Source: Narthecium ossifragum
Taxonomy: Eukaryota > Streptophyta > Magnoliopsida > Dioscoreales > Nartheciaceae
Assembly (NCBI GenBank): GCA_963920575.1
Contig: OY986973.1
Span: forward strand, 9,768,607 to 9,832,606
Direction: 5' to 3'
DNA length: 64,000 bases
The notes beneath the pieces were generated by a model, which was not told the origin of the DNA, made no database searches, and worked only from the letters and a program-made list of their open reading frames with translations. Below, piece by piece: positions 1-11,562 of the stretch. How positions within the stretch are numbered: position 1 is the first letter of the stretch; every line of letters begins with the position of its first letter. Position numbers and translations under genes: made by a program.

Positions 1-1235
1 ACCGCGGACTCCTGCAACGGGAAGCAACCCCGAAAACTTCGATGAACAGTAAAAATATAATATTATAATCTGAGCTTATAATATTATATTCAAAACACCA
101 AAACATTCTCTACAAGCAGCTAGTTGACCCCAACGATCCGACATCCACACAACGTCGGATTCAAGATCGAACGTAGACTCCAGTAGATCTATATTCCAGG
201 ATCAATATATCCAAAATTCATAAACATCCAACGGCTGGATTAATGGGAAAACACTAATCAAAACCGCTAATCAAAACTAACTTACCAATGCTTGCTGCAA
301 CGCAGCCCACCCGTACGAAAACCATAACAAATCGTAGGAAAATCCGAAAAATATGAAATCAACTGGGTTAGAGACTAGATTCAAAGATCTACAACTCTTA
401 TGCTCATCGTAACCCAAGATAATACATGTACCGATCAGAAAACGCGCCGCAAGCTGGCTGTTCTTCAAGAACAGCAAAAACCGGAAAATCCGAGATTAAT
501 CATGCATAAATCCTACTAAAAACTCAACCAAAGATCATGAAACTTAAATCAGAAATTATTCTAAGCAATAGGAAGCTAACAACACAAAGAACTACAAGAT
601 CTACCGGCTAGATTAAGAGAAACCTATTAAACACTCTCGTAGGTAGAAAAATCTACCGGAAACGCAAATCCCCGGTTGATTCCCCGCTAAACGGCCACTA
701 ACCAAGCAACCAAACCACGTCAGGGATCTTCCTCACGCCGCCACGGATCCAACGAGTTTGGAACACCCAAAATGGTGGCCGGAGGAGGGAGAACGTAGAA
801 GAACAAGGTGGCTGCCCCGGAAGGAAAACAGAGGAAAAAAAATAGAACCGCGGAAGAGAAGAAAGAAGAAGGAAGTAGAAGAGAAGGAAGAAGAGAAGGA
901 GAAGAGAAGTAGAAGGAAGGGGAAGGCCGGGGAAGGAGGGGGAAGGTGAAGGAGAAGGTGAAGGAGAGGTCCTCTCCTCTGACAACGCAGAGCGACGGCC
1001 ATACCGGCCGTCCTCGCCGCTCAACTGCTCGCTACAGTAGTTGGATCGATCCAAAGGTCAAAATCCTCCTAAAAGGATCTAGTCAAACACAATCATCAAT
1101 CAAAGGCTGTGTGTGTACACGCGGGTGTGGAACAAACCGACAAGGCGCAATTTACCAAATTGCCCTTGTGGTCCACAACGAGCCACGGGCCTGACTCAGG
1201 CGGTCGACCCAGGAATGGAGGGACAGGTCCTCACA
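1..1235 (-). repeat. 3' LTR of Tekay-A (truncated by window edge)
   Basis: Nearly identical to 6759-7958, starting at the same point in both copies and ending in CCTCACA at 1235 and 7958. Scattered substitutions and a roughly 27-bp indel near 130-160 (absent in the 5' LTR) separate the copies, so the insertion is not brand new. A purine-rich GAAGAAGA tract (about 830-960) creates spurious open frames on both strands. A perfect 14-bp palindrome TTGGATCGATCCAA lies near 1041. Confidence 0.95.
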
Positions 1236-1309
1236 TCCTAATACCCTTAAAGGAAATCTCGTCCCGAGATTCGATAAAGGTAGGGCTCGGAAGCAGAAAA
1301 ACAGTTACA

Positions 1310-2713
1310 CTAAAAGACAGGACAAGAGGTACCTCGAGATGAAAACAACTGTGGAAACTCCTTCCGCATGCGCGCCTCGCGCTCCCAGGTCATCTCCTCG
1401 GTGCCTCTGTTCCTCCACAGTACTTTGACCAAGGGAATCGTCTTGCCCCGTAAGATCTGATCCCTCCGGTCAAGTACTCGAACTGGTTGCTCGACGAAAA
1501 TCACGTCTGCCTCAAGCTCAATGTCATCCACCCTGATGACATGAGACAGATCTGGGTGATACTTCCTCAGCATCGACATATGGAACGTCGGATGCACAGC
1601 TGACATGTGCTGAGGAAGATCCAGGCGGTAAGCTACCTCACCGATCCTCTCTAGGATCTCAAACGGCCCGACAAACCTCGGCTACAACTTATCACCCCTG
1701 CCAAACCTGACGGACCCTCTGTACGGCGATGCTCGCAGGAACACCCTGTCGCCGACTGTAAACTCTAACGGTCGTCGCCTCTGATCTGCATAACTCTTCT
1801 GCCGGCTCTGAGCCGTCAGAAGTCTCTGCCTGATCTGCACTAACCTCTCTGACGACCGCCTGATGAGGTCTGGACAGGTGAGTGAAGCCTCTCCAACCTC
1901 TGTCCAGCACACTGGTGAACGACACGGCCTACCATACAACACCTCGAAAGGTGCTACTCCAAGACTGGACTGGTAGCTGTTGTTGTAGGCGAACTCCACC
2001 AAAGGGACGTGCTCCTCCCAGCTGCCTCCGGCGTCGAGGACACATGCTCTCAGCATGTCCTCTAAGATCTGGATCGTCCGCTCTGACTGCCCGTCTGTCT
2101 GCGGATGGAACGCCGTACTGAAAGTCAGGAGTGTGCCAACTGCCTCCTGAAAGCCTCGCCAGAACCTGCTGGTAAACCTGGGGTCACGGTTTGACACGAT
2201 AAAAACTGGAACTCCGTGTAGTCTAACCACCTCTCTGATGTACAAGCTGCCCAACCTGTCCGTCGAGTCTGTCGTCCGCATAGGCAGGAAGTGAGCCGAT
2301 TTGGTCAATCGATCAACGATGACCCAAATCGCGACATTCCCCTTAGGAGATCTCGGTAGCCCGGTCACGAAGTCCATCGTGATGTGCTCCCACTTCCACT
2401 CAGCTAGTGGAAGCGGCTGAAGTAACCCCGGAGTCCGCTGGTGCTCTGCCTTGACCTTCTGATAGGTAAGGCAGCGCGATACGAACTCCGTCACTGCCCT
2501 CTTCATCCCGCGTCACCAGAACTATCGCCGAAGATCCTGGTACATCTTGGTGCCGCCGGGATGAACTGCAAAACGAGAGTGGTGGAACTCTCGTAGGACG
2601 TCGTCTCGTAGAACTGAATCTGTTGGAACCGTTACTCTGCCTCTGAACCGTAGCCCTCCGTCTGACGATACTGTCCAGTCCCCATCTGCGCCCTCCGTGC
2701 CCGCCGATGTGCG
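1310..2713 (-). pseudogene. Tekay-A integrase with C-terminal chromodomain, stop-interrupted
   Basis: Integrase inserts retrotransposon cDNA into chromatin; the chromodomain of chromoviruses is thought to guide it to modified histones. Reading 2713 to 1310, the frame shows the zinc-finger region remnants, MDFVTGLP with the first catalytic Asp, a second motif reading VSNRDPRF, PQTDGQSERT with the catalytic Glu, then a GPFEILERIG stretch and a chromodomain-like tail (PVRVLDRR, VKVLWRN, MTWERE). In-frame stops occur at about 2714, 2516, 2507 and 1681; at least one looks like TGG to TGA. The second catalytic Asp (expected VSDRD) is Asn (codon 2189-2191), so the product would be catalytically dead even without the stops. 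It continues the protease-RT frame upstream. Confidence 0.93.
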
Positions 2714-2716
2714 TAA

Positions 2717-4924
2717 CTACTCGAGCTCTGGATCACTGTGTTGTGCCTTTAACACTTTGGCTAAGACTGCTGACATACTTTGCACTGCGTAGAGAAAACT
2801 GCTGGATCCCTGATCCTCAAACTCGAGCCCCAACTGGCCCACTGTCTCTAGAGCCTGCCACCACCGCGCTGACAACCCTGCAACTGCTGCTCTGATGTCT
2901 CTCACCTGTCTGCTCAGCGCGTCTGCTACGACGTTTGCCATACCATGATGGTAATGCAAAGCAAAGTCGTAGTCCTCCAGTAGCTCCATCCACCGTCGCT
3001 GCCTCAGGTTGAGGTCACGTTGGGTGAAAACGTGCCTCAAGCTCTTATGGTCCGAGAAGACTGAGAACTTCTCGCCATAGAGGTAATGCCGCCAGGTCTT
3101 CAGGGCGAAGACCATCGCTGCTAGCTCCAAGTCATGGGTCGGGTATTTCCTCTCATGGTTCTTCAGCTGGCGAGAACCATAAGAAACTACGTGGCCCTCC
3201 CGCATGAGGACACACCCCAAACCCTCACCACTGGCATCGTAGTAGACACTGTTACCAACACCTCGCTCGGGGACGATCAGCACCGGCGCACTGGTCAACC
3301 TCGTCCTCAGCTCCACGAAAGCTCGCTCACAAGCATCATCCCACACAAACGGGACGGCCTTTCGTGTCAGTCTGGTCATCGGTCCGGCAACTCTGGAGAA
3401 GTCTCGCACGAACCGTCTGTAGTAACCTGCCAGGCCTAGGAAACTGCGAACCTCGAACACTGTCCACGGTCTCTGCCACTGTACCACTGCCTCGACCTTG
3501 GCCGGGTCAACTGAGATCCCTGCTGCCGACACCACGTGCCTAAGAAATCCCACCTGTGGGAGCCAGAACTCACACTTGGAATCCTTGGCATATAGCCGAT
3601 GCTCCCGAAGTAGCTGCAACACTGTCGGCAAGTGTCGCTCGTGCTCCGTCTCTAATCGAGAGTAGATTAGAATGTCGTCGACGAACACCACCACAAACTG
3701 GTCTAGGAAAGGCCGGAAGATCCTCTGCATGAGATCCATGAACACTGCTGGTGCGTTCGTCAGTCCAAACGGCATCACCACGAACTCATACAGGCCATAC
3801 CGAGTCCGGAAAGCCATCTTCGGGATGTCGCAATCCCGAACCCTCAACTGGTGGTAGCCGGTGCGGAGGTCGATCTTCGATAACACTGAAGATCCTCGCA
3901 ACTGATCAAACAAGTCATCGATCCTCGGCATCGGATACCTGTTCTTCACCGTCACCCTGTTGAGCCGCCTGTAGTCTATGCAAAGTCGAAGGGTACCATC
4001 CTTCTTCCTTGCGAACAACACTGGCGCCCCCCAGGGAGACATGCTGGGACGGATGAAGCCTCTGCTGGTAAGCTCGTCTAGCTGGGTCCTCAAATCATTC
4101 TGCTCTGCTGGTGCCATCCTGAACACTGGGAGAGAGATCGGTGCGGTACCCGGTACCAGGTCGATCTCAAAGTCGACCTCTCTGGACAGTGGAAGCCCCG
4201 GCAACACCTCGGGAAACACGTCGGTGTAGTCGCACACGATCCTGGGGAAACTGCTCTGCTGCACTCCCTCTGACCCAAACAGGGACAGGCTAGCCAGCAA
4301 GGCTGAAAGCTTGCTGCCACGCCTCCTTACACCACAAGCAAAAGAATCGGCTGAGAACTGATCCCCTAACAACACAAATTGTGTCCCGTCGGGTATCTCG
4401 AAGCCTGTCATGTCTAGTACCCGCAGGTCTAGACAGACATGGAGGCCTCTAACCTCCAAGGAACAAAATCGGCAGACCCGGTCCACCTTGACCGCTCCGC
4501 CGATCGGTGAATCTACTGACTGTGCCACCTCTAGCCGACTCGTCTCTAATCCTAGCGATGCCACACACATGCTAGCAACATAGAAAAGAGACGCCCCAGA
4601 GTCTATCAGCACATCTACCAAGGAACTAGAAAGTTGAAAGATTACCTCTGGGTACGGATGGCTCTGTCGCTGCCTGCCGGTACTGATGTACGGTGTCCAA
4701 CTGCCGGTGCTCTGGGAGAGCAACCATACGCCCTCGCTAGATGCCTCCACCTCTGGAGCAGCTCGGTCTAGCCCCTGACCCGCGCCCACCACTGCTCCCC
4801 TGCCAAGCACTGGGCCCTCCGCCTCTATTGCCCTGCGGCACAGCGCCTCGCGCTCCTCGCAAGAGACAGTCTCTACGGAAGTGCCCCAGCTGCCCGCACA
4901 GGAAGCACGTGACTGGCGTGCCAC
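2717..4924 (-). CDS. Tekay-A Pol fragment: aspartic protease, reverse transcriptase, RNase H
   Basis: A 735-residue open frame, the longest in the window. The first ~90 residues are not protease and probably overlap the gag tail. Protease motif LIDSGAS is at about 108-112. RT spans about 240-500 with [18 protein letters not shown] and the catalytic FVDD at 414-417. RNase H follows at about 525-640 ([38 protein letters not shown]). The frame ends in a TAG at 2717-2719, where the homologous polyprotein continues into integrase, so this is a polyprotein piece and not a complete protein. The displayed Met is arbitrary; the real product would be a Gag-Pol precursor. All visible RT catalytic residues are present. 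Cytosolic virus-like particle enzyme that copies element RNA. Confidence 0.93.
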   Translation of the reverse strand: MARQSRASCAGSWGTSVETVSCEEREALCRRAIEAEGPVLGRGAVVGAGQGLDRAAPEVEASSEGVWLLSQSTGSWTPYISTGRQRQSHPYPEVIFQLSSSLVDVLIDSGASLFYVASMCVASLGLETSRLEVAQSVDSPIGGAVKVDRVCRFCSLEVRGLHVCLDLRVLDMTGFEIPDGTQFVLLGDQFSADSFACGVRRRGSKLSALLASLSLFGSEGVQQSSFPRIVCDYTDVFPEVLPGLPLSREVDFEIDLVPGTAPISLPVFRMAPAEQNDLRTQLDELTSRGFIRPSMSPWGAPVLFARKKDGTLRLCIDYRRLNRVTVKNRYPMPRIDDLFDQLRGSSVLSKIDLRTGYHQLRVRDCDIPKMAFRTRYGLYEFVVMPFGLTNAPAVFMDLMQRIFRPFLDQFVVVFVDDILIYSRLETEHERHLPTVLQLLREHRLYAKDSKCEFWLPQVGFLRHVVSAAGISVDPAKVEAVVQWQRPWTVFEVRSFLGLAGYYRRFVRDFSRVAGPMTRLTRKAVPFVWDDACERAFVELRTRLTSAPVLIVPERGVGNSVYYDASGEGLGCVLMREGHVVSYGSRQLKNHERKYPTHDLELAAMVFALKTWRHYLYGEKFSVFSDHKSLRHVFTQRDLNLRQRRWMELLEDYDFALHYHHGMANVVADALSRQVRDIRAAVAGLSARWWQALETVGQLGLEFEDQGSSSFLYAVQSMSAVLAKVLKAQHSDPELE

Positions 4925-5546
4925 CAGGCTGCTGACCCTGGCCTCCTCTCGGCCAAGCCTGCCCAGATAGCCCGGCCGTCACGAGAAACTGGCCTACAGC
5001 ACTCGGCAACTGTGGCTGGAACTGCTGCGGCCGCTGCTGGAAACGTCGCTGACGCCGCTGCTAGTGCCCTCTGCCGAATCCCCCTCTGAACTGGGGTCTC
5101 TGCGGTGTGCTGGTAGAGAATGCCGGTGGAACTGCCCGACACCTCTCGTCTCGCAACTGCGCCTCTACTGCCAAGGCGCAGTCTAGAACTGCTGAGTACG
5201 CCTGGAAGCGGTAAGAACTGGTCAGTCACCTGATCTCTGATCGAAGCCCCCACTCGAACTGACGTGCCCTGGCCACTGGATCTGCTGCCTCACCACTGAA
5301 CCTAGACGGGTCCAGCTGCAGAAGGTCCAACAAGACCGCCGCAGCGGTCCGCCCGTCGACCGGAGCGAGAACCCCATCCTCGGCGAGAAGGGCCACCTCC
5401 CATTCGACCGAAACCGTCGCTGGTGATGGCTCCGCCCGTCTAGCTCTAACCTCCCTGACAGGTGCTACCCTGTCTGGTCGGGCGGGTCGACCAAGTCGTG
5501 CCCCACCCCGACCAACATCCGAAGGTCGGCCTCGAGCTCCCGACAT
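4737..5546 (-). pseudogene. Tekay-A Gag, internally deleted and frameshifted
   Basis: Gag forms the virus-like particle and binds element RNA. The likely start is the ATG at 5546 (MSGARGRPSDVG), about 200 nt after the PBS. The frame runs 107 residues to a stop at 5226; the C-terminal part continues in shifted frames to a CCHC zinc knuckle ([16 protein letters not shown]2CX4HX4C, about 4900-4860). At DPSRFSGEAADPVA the sequence jumps directly to RARQFEWGLRSEIRDQ. In related chromoviral Gags these two stretches are separated by a capsid core of well over 100 residues, so the capsid core appears deleted. The fold would be lost. The upstream extension to 5627 is hydrophobic and probably leader. 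Confidence 0.82.
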
Positions 5547-5732
5547 CTGCGTAATCACCAACAACAAACGAGCGTCCACTCGTTCGAAACCCAAGACAAA
5601 GCAGCACAACATAAAGCGGAAAAGCATAACACATCAAAAGGAGCATGCACGGATGTTCTAGACATAGAACTAACCCATTCCACGCTCAATCTCAACCGAA
5701 TCATGATCCTAAACCCTGGGATCTACAACCTA

Positions 5733-5745
5733 TGCTCTGATACCA
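5733..5745 (-). other. Primer-binding site of Tekay-A (initiator Met-tRNA type)
   Basis: On the minus strand, TGGTATCAGAGCA begins three bases inside the 5' LTR edge at 5749. TGGTATCAGAGC is the classic plant PBS complementary to the 3' end of initiator tRNA-Met. It fixes both the strand and the LTR boundary. Confidence 0.93.
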
Positions 5746-5748
5746 AGC

Positions 5749-7958
5749 TGTCGCGCCCTGACCCGCGAAAACCTAACCGGGCCGGGTGACGCGAACCGAA
5801 ACCTAACTAAATGCGGAAATAATGGCGAGGGGTTCCCTCTAACCTACTGGTTTCATTAAACAGTTCATAAGCACCCCTGAATAATACAATAAATTTAAAC
5901 CTCAACAGAAATAATATAATATTCCAAAACCTCAAAGGGGTTACAACAGTTTATACATCATACTCCCATAGGAGACTAACTATAACAAAAGGTGTAGAAT
6001 GTGATCACCGATCCTCAGACCCCGCCAGACGCCACCGCGCCACCAAACACCTGCCCGGTAGGGGCTACTGAAGAAGGGATGGCGTCTGCACCTGCAAAAC
6101 GCAGCCCGGGTAGGAGTGAGCATAAAGCTCAGTAGGGTTCTACACTACGACACAGAGAAGGAAGTGGAACACAAGAGTGTCGCCCTCAAGTAAGACCTGG
6201 GTGTATACAGGGGCCCCATAGCCCCACCGCGTGTCCCTGAGGCCCACGAACATGGTCGCACTCAGTAGCAGGAAACAACACTGCTAGCCCACAAGCAGGG
6301 AATGGCACTGCAGGGGGGAAAAAGCACCGCTAAGTAGTCAACCTCTCTACTCAAGGGTCAACACAGTGGAACACGGGCTACACCTCAGCATCTGACTCAA
6401 TGCCGACACGACCTCTATAATCATCAAGCAACATGTGTATCACTCATCTAAGCCTATCATCAAGTTTGACTGGACACCACAATTCGAATCGAGTCCAAAC
6501 TACCCAACCCCGGTCCTAGGGCTAAATCCGAGCTTCCAGCCTCGGGACGGCGATCCACAAATCACCCACCCCCTAACCATGCAACTAATGCACAACAGAG
6601 AATGCATGCTATGAACATACACAAGCAAGAGGAATAGGCATGCAACAGTACGACAAGGCAGCATACAAGTCCAACCGGATCGCTGCAGCGGTACTACCAA
6701 CCGCTGCCAGCCGATCCGCAGCGGGTCCCGGCATTACGACGGTACCACGACCGTCAACCGCGGACTCCTGCAACGGGAAGCAACCCCGAAAACTTCGATG
6801 AACAGTAAAAATATAATATTATAATCCGAGCTTATAATATTATATTCAAAACACCAAAACATTCTCTACAAGCAGCTAGTTGACCCCGACGATCCGACGA
6901 TCCAACATAGACTCCAGTAGATCTATATTCCAGGATCAATATATCCAAAATTCATAAACATCCAACGGCTGGATTAACGAGAAAACACTAATCAAAACTG
7001 CTAATCAAAACTAACTTACCAATGCTTGCTGCAACGCAGCCCACCCGTGCGAAAACCATAACAAATCGTAGGAATATCAGAAAATTATGAAATCAACTGG
7101 GTTAGAGAGTAGATTCAACGATCTACAACTCTTATGCTCATCACAACCCAAGATAATACATGTACCGATCGAAAAACGCGCCGCAAGCTGGCTGTTCTTC
7201 AAGAACAGCAAAAACCGGAAAATCTGAGATTAATCATGCATAAATCCTACTAAAAACTCAACCAAAGATCATGAAACTTAAATCAGAAATTATACTAAGC
7301 AATAGGAAGCTAACAACACAAAGAACTACAAGATCTACCGGCTAGATTAAGAGAAACCCATTAAACACTCTCGTAGGTAGAAAAACCTACCGAAAACGCA
7401 AATCCTCGGTTGATTCCCCGCTAAACGGCCACTAACCAAGCAACCAAACCACACCAGGGATCTTCCTCACGCCGCCACGAATCCAACGAGCTTTGGAACA
7501 CCCAAAATGGTGTATGAAGGAGGGAGAACGAAGAAGAACAAGGTGGCTGCCCTGGAAGGAAAACAGAGGAAAAAAAACAGAACCGCGGAAGAGAAGAAAA
7601 AAGAAGGAAGAAGAAGAGAAGGAAGAAGAGAAGGAGAAGAGAAGGAGAAGGAAGGGGAAGGCCGGGGAAGAAGGGGGAAGGTGAAGGAGAGGTCCTCTCC
7701 TCTGACAACGGAGAGTGACGGCCATATCGGCCGTCCTCGCCGCTCAACTGCTCGCTACAGTAGTTGGATCGATCCAAAGGTCAAAATCCTCCTAAAAGGA
7801 TCTAGTCAAACACAATCATCATTCAAAGGCTGTGTGTGCACACGCGGGTGTGGAACAAACCGACAAGGCGCAATTTACCAAATTGCCCTTGTGGTCCACA
7901 ACGAGCCATGGGCCCGACTCAGGCGGTCGACCCAGGAATGGAGGGACAGGCCCTCACA
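5749..7958 (-). repeat. 5' LTR of Tekay-A, 2210 bp
   Basis: Plus-strand ends are TGTCGCGCCC (5749) and GGCCCTCACA (7958). The left end is fixed by the adjoining PBS and the right end by the match to the other LTR at 1235. It holds no coding sequence; the purine-rich stretch at about 7550-7690 gives shadow frames. One 14-bp palindrome TTGGATCGATCCAA occurs near 7765. The 5749-6500 part is conserved in several other LTRs here (17000, 24538, 34601), showing a large related Tekay family. Confidence 0.94.
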
Positions 7959-8410
7959 AGTGAAATGGACGATATGCATAGTGTGAAGATAAAGATTGAG
8001 AGTCTTGTTGCTGAAAGAAAAATATTGACTCATGAGATCGTCCTAGTCGGGGAATGCCAAGAAGGACAGACTCATATAAGGGAGACAATGGATAAGAATA
8101 TCGAGTAACTCTCCAAGGCTATAGGCGTAATCGAAGAAAAAGAATCATAAATCTCTAAACTCTCCAAAGTCAAATAAAAGACTTGGAGGCTCAAATCGCC
8201 TAGTTTACAACCCAAAAATATTATTTGGTCCGCGAGAACACTCAACTGACTGAGAAGAGTAATGAAATGATGCAAGAATACAATGCTTTGGAAACTAACT
8301 CTTCAAAGGATCGTCAGGTTGAGCTGCGGGGTGAACTCGTGAAGAACAAACAATGTTTCCGAGAGCTTAGAGAAAAACTTGCATGTGTATCTCAAAATTT
8401 TTGTCTTTGA
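7959..8410 (+). pseudogene. Antisense coiled-coil ORF of a Tat-lineage element (remnant)
   Basis: Plus-strand frames, broken by stops at about 8106 and 8150 and a shift near 8180, read as one coiled coil rich in Glu, Lys and Gln: SEMDDMHSVKIKIESL..., then VRENTQLTEKSNEMMQE to 8410. It lies directly downstream of, and antisense to, the Tat pol remnant that starts at about 8425 on the minus strand. Tat elements such as Grande and Retand are known to carry an antisense ORF between integrase and 3' LTR, so position and orientation fit. Tekay-A cut off its 5' part at 7958. Function is unknown; homology to known Tat antisense ORFs is inferred from position only. Confidence 0.55.
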
Positions 8411-8424
8411 GAAGATAACTTTGT

Positions 8425-9480
8425 AATTTTATGACAATGGTCCTTCCCACTTGGGAGATCGTTTTCCATATTTAGGGTCATTTCGATCTACAGGTAAAAT
8501 CGTTTTCCATACCATGTCACCTTCTTTGAATTTTGTTGCTACAACTTTCCTATTGTATACATCGGCCACTTTCAATTTTTGTGTTTCAATATTTTCTAAA
8601 GCAATAGCTCATTTTTCATCGAGCTCTAAAAGATTGTACATTAATGCTTTTTGATATTCTTCATTAGTTAAATTATCTTGTCTTAAAACTCTTGACAATA
8701 AGACATTTATCTCAGCAGGCAAAACTGCCTCTTGGCCATATACTAATTGGAAAGGTGTAATTTTAGTACTAGACTTAAGATGTAGTCCTATGTGCCCATA
8801 ATGTTCTTAACAATCCTTCATGTCATTGCCTTGGGTTATCATCCATTATCTTTCTTATGATGGATTTAATCGTCTTGTTAGACGCTTCAGCTTGTCCATT
8901 TGATTGGGCGAAATAAGGTATAAAGTTCGCCATATTAATTTTGTACTCAGCCAAAATTTTTTTTACTCTGGCACTAACAAACATTGTCCCTTGATTAGAC
9001 ACTATTGTTTGTGGGATACCAAATCTACATATAATATTTTCCCATATAAGGTTTATAATTTGATCATCGGATATTGTTTTTAATAAGATAACCTCAAACT
9101 ATTCTGCAAAATAATATGCTGCCACAATCACAAACTTGTGCAACATGGACTATGGGAGGTGTATTTTTCCAATGATATCAATCGCCCAACATCTAAATGG
9201 CCAAGGTGTGACTATGATTGATAAGTCACTTGCTGGTGCTTGCTGCAAAGGACCATGCTTTTGACAAGCTTCACATCCTTTTGCATATATGACACATTCC
9301 ACCCCCATGCGTGGTCAGTAATAGCCACTGCGTATTATTAGTTAGGATATTTTAATGCCAAATTGGTGTGCACCACAAACACCATTATGGATTTCGTTCA
9401 TTATTGACCAGTTTTCGTCTGGACTTAGACATCTTAATAAGAGTCCATCTCGCCAACGTTTGTAGAAGATGTTATTTTGT
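8425..9480 (-). pseudogene. Tat-lineage integrase, heavily decayed
   Basis: Pieces in several minus-strand frames: zinc-finger CXXC (GCEACQKHGP, about 9275-9245), TPWPFRCWAIDIIG with the first catalytic Asp (about 9215-9165), IVSNQGTMFVS where Asp is expected before Gln-Gly (about 8995-8965), FAQSNGQAEA with the catalytic Glu (about 8915-8890), and the C-terminal ADVYNRKVV ... KEGDMVW ... KWEGPLS region (about 8580-8430). This order and the wording match Tat/Ogre-type integrases. Several stops and frameshifts make it non-functional. The stretch 9480-9680 holds no domain I can recognise and probably links RNase H to integrase. Confidence 0.82.
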
Positions 9481-9681
9481 AATAAATGATGAATTGCCTT
9501 TAGACGAACCTTTCGAACAGTTTTGAGCTATGAGTTTTGTAAGAAGGTAATTATAGGGCTACACCAATCATGATGATCATTTACTTGACCAATTTCAAAG
9601 GACTGAGATGATCGCTCTGTAGCCGAGCAGATTCTACCATGTGTAAAATAGGCCATGTCCCCCAAGTGTTTTAGTATTTTT

Positions 9682-10056
9682 TTACCCAGAGGCTAGTTGA
9701 GCCAATGTATTGGCCTCGTCGTTATATAACCTTGGTACGAATTCTATTTCAAAATCGTTAAATCGATTTAGTAATTGTAGAGCGATTTGATGAAATGGTA
9801 TGAAGATATCGCTCTGGTATTTATATGAACCAAGTATGTGATTGATTACTAACTGTGAATCACCTTTGATTCTTACATTGGTCACTCCCAAATCCAATAA
9901 TATCTCTAGGCCGATGATTAATGCCTCATACTCGGTCTGATTATTTGTGCATAACTGTTCTAATGTATAAGCAAACTTATATTGGCAGCCAATCGGTGAT
10001 ATGATCGATACGCCAAGGCCTGCACCCTGAACTATTTTAGATCCATCAAAGTACAT
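9682..10056 (-). pseudogene. Second (archaeal-type) RNase H domain of the Tat element
   Basis: About 124 residues open: MYFDGSKIVQGAGLGV with the first catalytic Asp, CTNNQTEYEALIIGLEI with the catalytic Glu, RIKGDSQLVINHILG with the next Asp, and RLYNDEANTLAQLASG at the end, carrying the last Asp/Glu cluster. A second RNase H after the usual one is diagnostic of the Tat group of plant Gypsy elements. A TAG at about 10057-10059 separates it from the first RNase H, where a Trp is expected before the Tyr. Confidence 0.9.
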
Positions 10057-10059
10057 CGT

Positions 10060-10597
10060 CTAAGGGGTTATCGCCATGGAATTTATTTCTTGTTCCAATT
10101 CTTTTGGTATATCTACGCAAGGATGATCTGCTAAAAAATCGGCCAACGCTTGGCCTTTTATATCCTTTTGAGAGAAAAATTGTATATCAAATTCTGCTAA
10201 ATTTAAGACCCAATATCCAATATGCTGATGTAAGATTGGGCGAGAGAATAAGATTTTCATTACATTGAATTTGGATACAAGGTAAACAATCACATGCTTT
10301 AAATAAGCTCTTAGTTTAGTACACATGAAATATAAGGTCAACCATAATTTTCCTATGGCCGAGTACTTTTTCTCATAAGGCAACAACTATCTATTTAAAT
10401 AATAAATTGCTCTCTCTACGCCATCTTTGCCATCTTGCGCCAAGAGAGCTCCTATCAATTGGTCTTCTGCAGCGATGTACAGCTTAAATGAATCGCCCAT
10501 TCTAGGCGACGCCATAAGAGCGATGAGAAGACTTGGGTTTCTCCTGCGCAATTGGAAATAAACCTTCTTAAAAAATTCACTTGGTCAAGAAACTTTT
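10060..10597 (-). pseudogene. Tat element RT C-terminus and first RNase H domain
   Basis: Starting at the SIRE-2 insertion point (10597), the frame continues the RT end found at 15943: KFLDQVNFLRRFISN, then SPRMGDSFKLYIAAED, LLPYEKKYSAIGKL, YWVLNLAEFDIQF and KGQALADFLADHP. Those last motifs are the usual RT-to-RNase H and RNase H end signatures of Tat elements. A stop at about 10387 and frame changes near 10540 break it. Removing SIRE-2 and one copy of the CTTTT duplication rejoins this with 15943-16518 in frame. Confidence 0.85.
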
Positions 10598-11562
10598 TGA
10601 AGGTCTAATAGGGGGTTGATCTTAGGCCTTATAAAAGAAAATCGAAGATGAAAACCTAGAGAGGAGGAATCTAATAAAACCGTATGCTTGTAAATGAAAA
10701 TAGCATAAATTAAAGCAAGTAAATGAAAGATACAAAAGATGAGTTTAGAGAGATTGTACCATATTTTTATAGTGGTTCGGCCAACCTTGCCTACCTCCAC
10801 TTCACTCAAGGGTCCTCCTTGAGGTTCCACTACTTGTAAGACCTTTACAAGCTATCCACCAAGCTTACGAGTGCTTGACAACCTATCCACCAAGCTTTTG
10901 GGTGCTTAACAAAATTATAATCTCTCTCAACCACTGTTGGATCTCTCTCTCATGGTCTACTTCACAACTTGAAGTAGTATTACAAAGTTAAGCTCACAAA
11001 TAAAGAGAATAAACTTGTTACAAATATTTCCCAATGATCCCTTAGCTCCCCCTAAGTTTCTTGCAAGTTTACCGCATCTCCCCTTTTATAGTTAGGCTCC
11101 TAAGCCCTCCAAATAGCCTTCCAATGACTATTTTTATCTTCTCCAACGACTCTATTTCTGACAGGCGGTCAACCGTCACATTGTCCGCCAGATCGACCGT
11201 CCTATACAAAATATGACCTTGTCATTCATCCAGTCTTCGCGGTTGAGCCATGCTTCATCCGCTAGTATTCATGGTCGACCGCCGCATCATCCACGAGTCT
11301 CTGTCATGAAGATGACACTCCATGATCATGTACCGATCAACCGCCGCTCTTCTATGGTTCACAGTCGATCGGTGGATCGATCGCCACATCATCAAGTATG
11401 GTCCACGGTCGATCCACCGATCGACCGCCACATCATCATCCATGAGCACAAAAACTTATAGATATGAAATTTAAAGCTTTATTTTTTAGGGATATTAACA
11501 TTCAAACTAAGTTTTATTATCGTACATAATTTGACATCATCAAAACAATACTAGGACTAACA
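10598..11562 (-). repeat. 3' LTR of SIRE-2, 965 bp
   Basis: Plus-strand ends TGAAGGTC and GGACTAACA. Preceded on the minus strand by a polypurine tract AAAAAGGGGGAGATT (11577-11563). Closely matches 14997-15942. Confidence 0.93.
11091..11450 (-). promoter_or_regulatory. SIRE-2 3' LTR U3 module: class I palindrome array plus TATA box
   Basis: Plus-strand 11161-11450 repeats CGGTCGACC, GGTCGATC, GATCGACCG-type half sites, several arranged as inverted pairs (for example GGTCGATCCACCGATCGACC near 11407). On the minus strand the array lies about 60 bp upstream of a TATA box (CTATAAAAGG, rc of 11091-11101). The same arrangement occurs in the other LTR at 15451-15830. A promoter role is inferred from position. 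Confidence 0.6.

Larger units (their letters stand above)
1..7958 (-). mobile_element. Tekay/Del-lineage Ty3/Gypsy chromovirus (Tekay-A), nearly complete
   Basis: Order on the minus strand is 5' LTR (7958-5749), PBS, gag, protease-RT-RNase H, integrase with chromodomain, then 3' LTR (1235 to the window edge). LTR ends are TGTGAGG...GCGACA. LTRs over 2 kb, a Met-tRNA-type PBS and a C-terminal chromodomain fit the Tekay/Del lineage. Only about the first 1.2 kb of the 3' LTR is inside the window. The right flank (AGTGA at 7959) would be one copy of the target duplication; the other lies outside. The element sits inside the antisense ORF of an older Tat element. Stops, a gag deletion and a mutated integrase residue show it is no longer autonomous. 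Confidence 0.93.

Noticed and set aside
698..1054. Open frames rich in Ser/Pro or Lys/Glu in the Tekay LTR (also 7421-7777 and 53087-53546)
   Set aside because: They come from purine-rich microsatellite-like DNA inside LTRs, occur on both strands, and differ between the two LTR copies.
3134..3439. Plus-strand frames opposite the Tekay pol ORF (also 3978-4229, 4741-4935)
   Set aside because: Antisense shadows of a long real minus-strand frame with clear RT and protease motifs.
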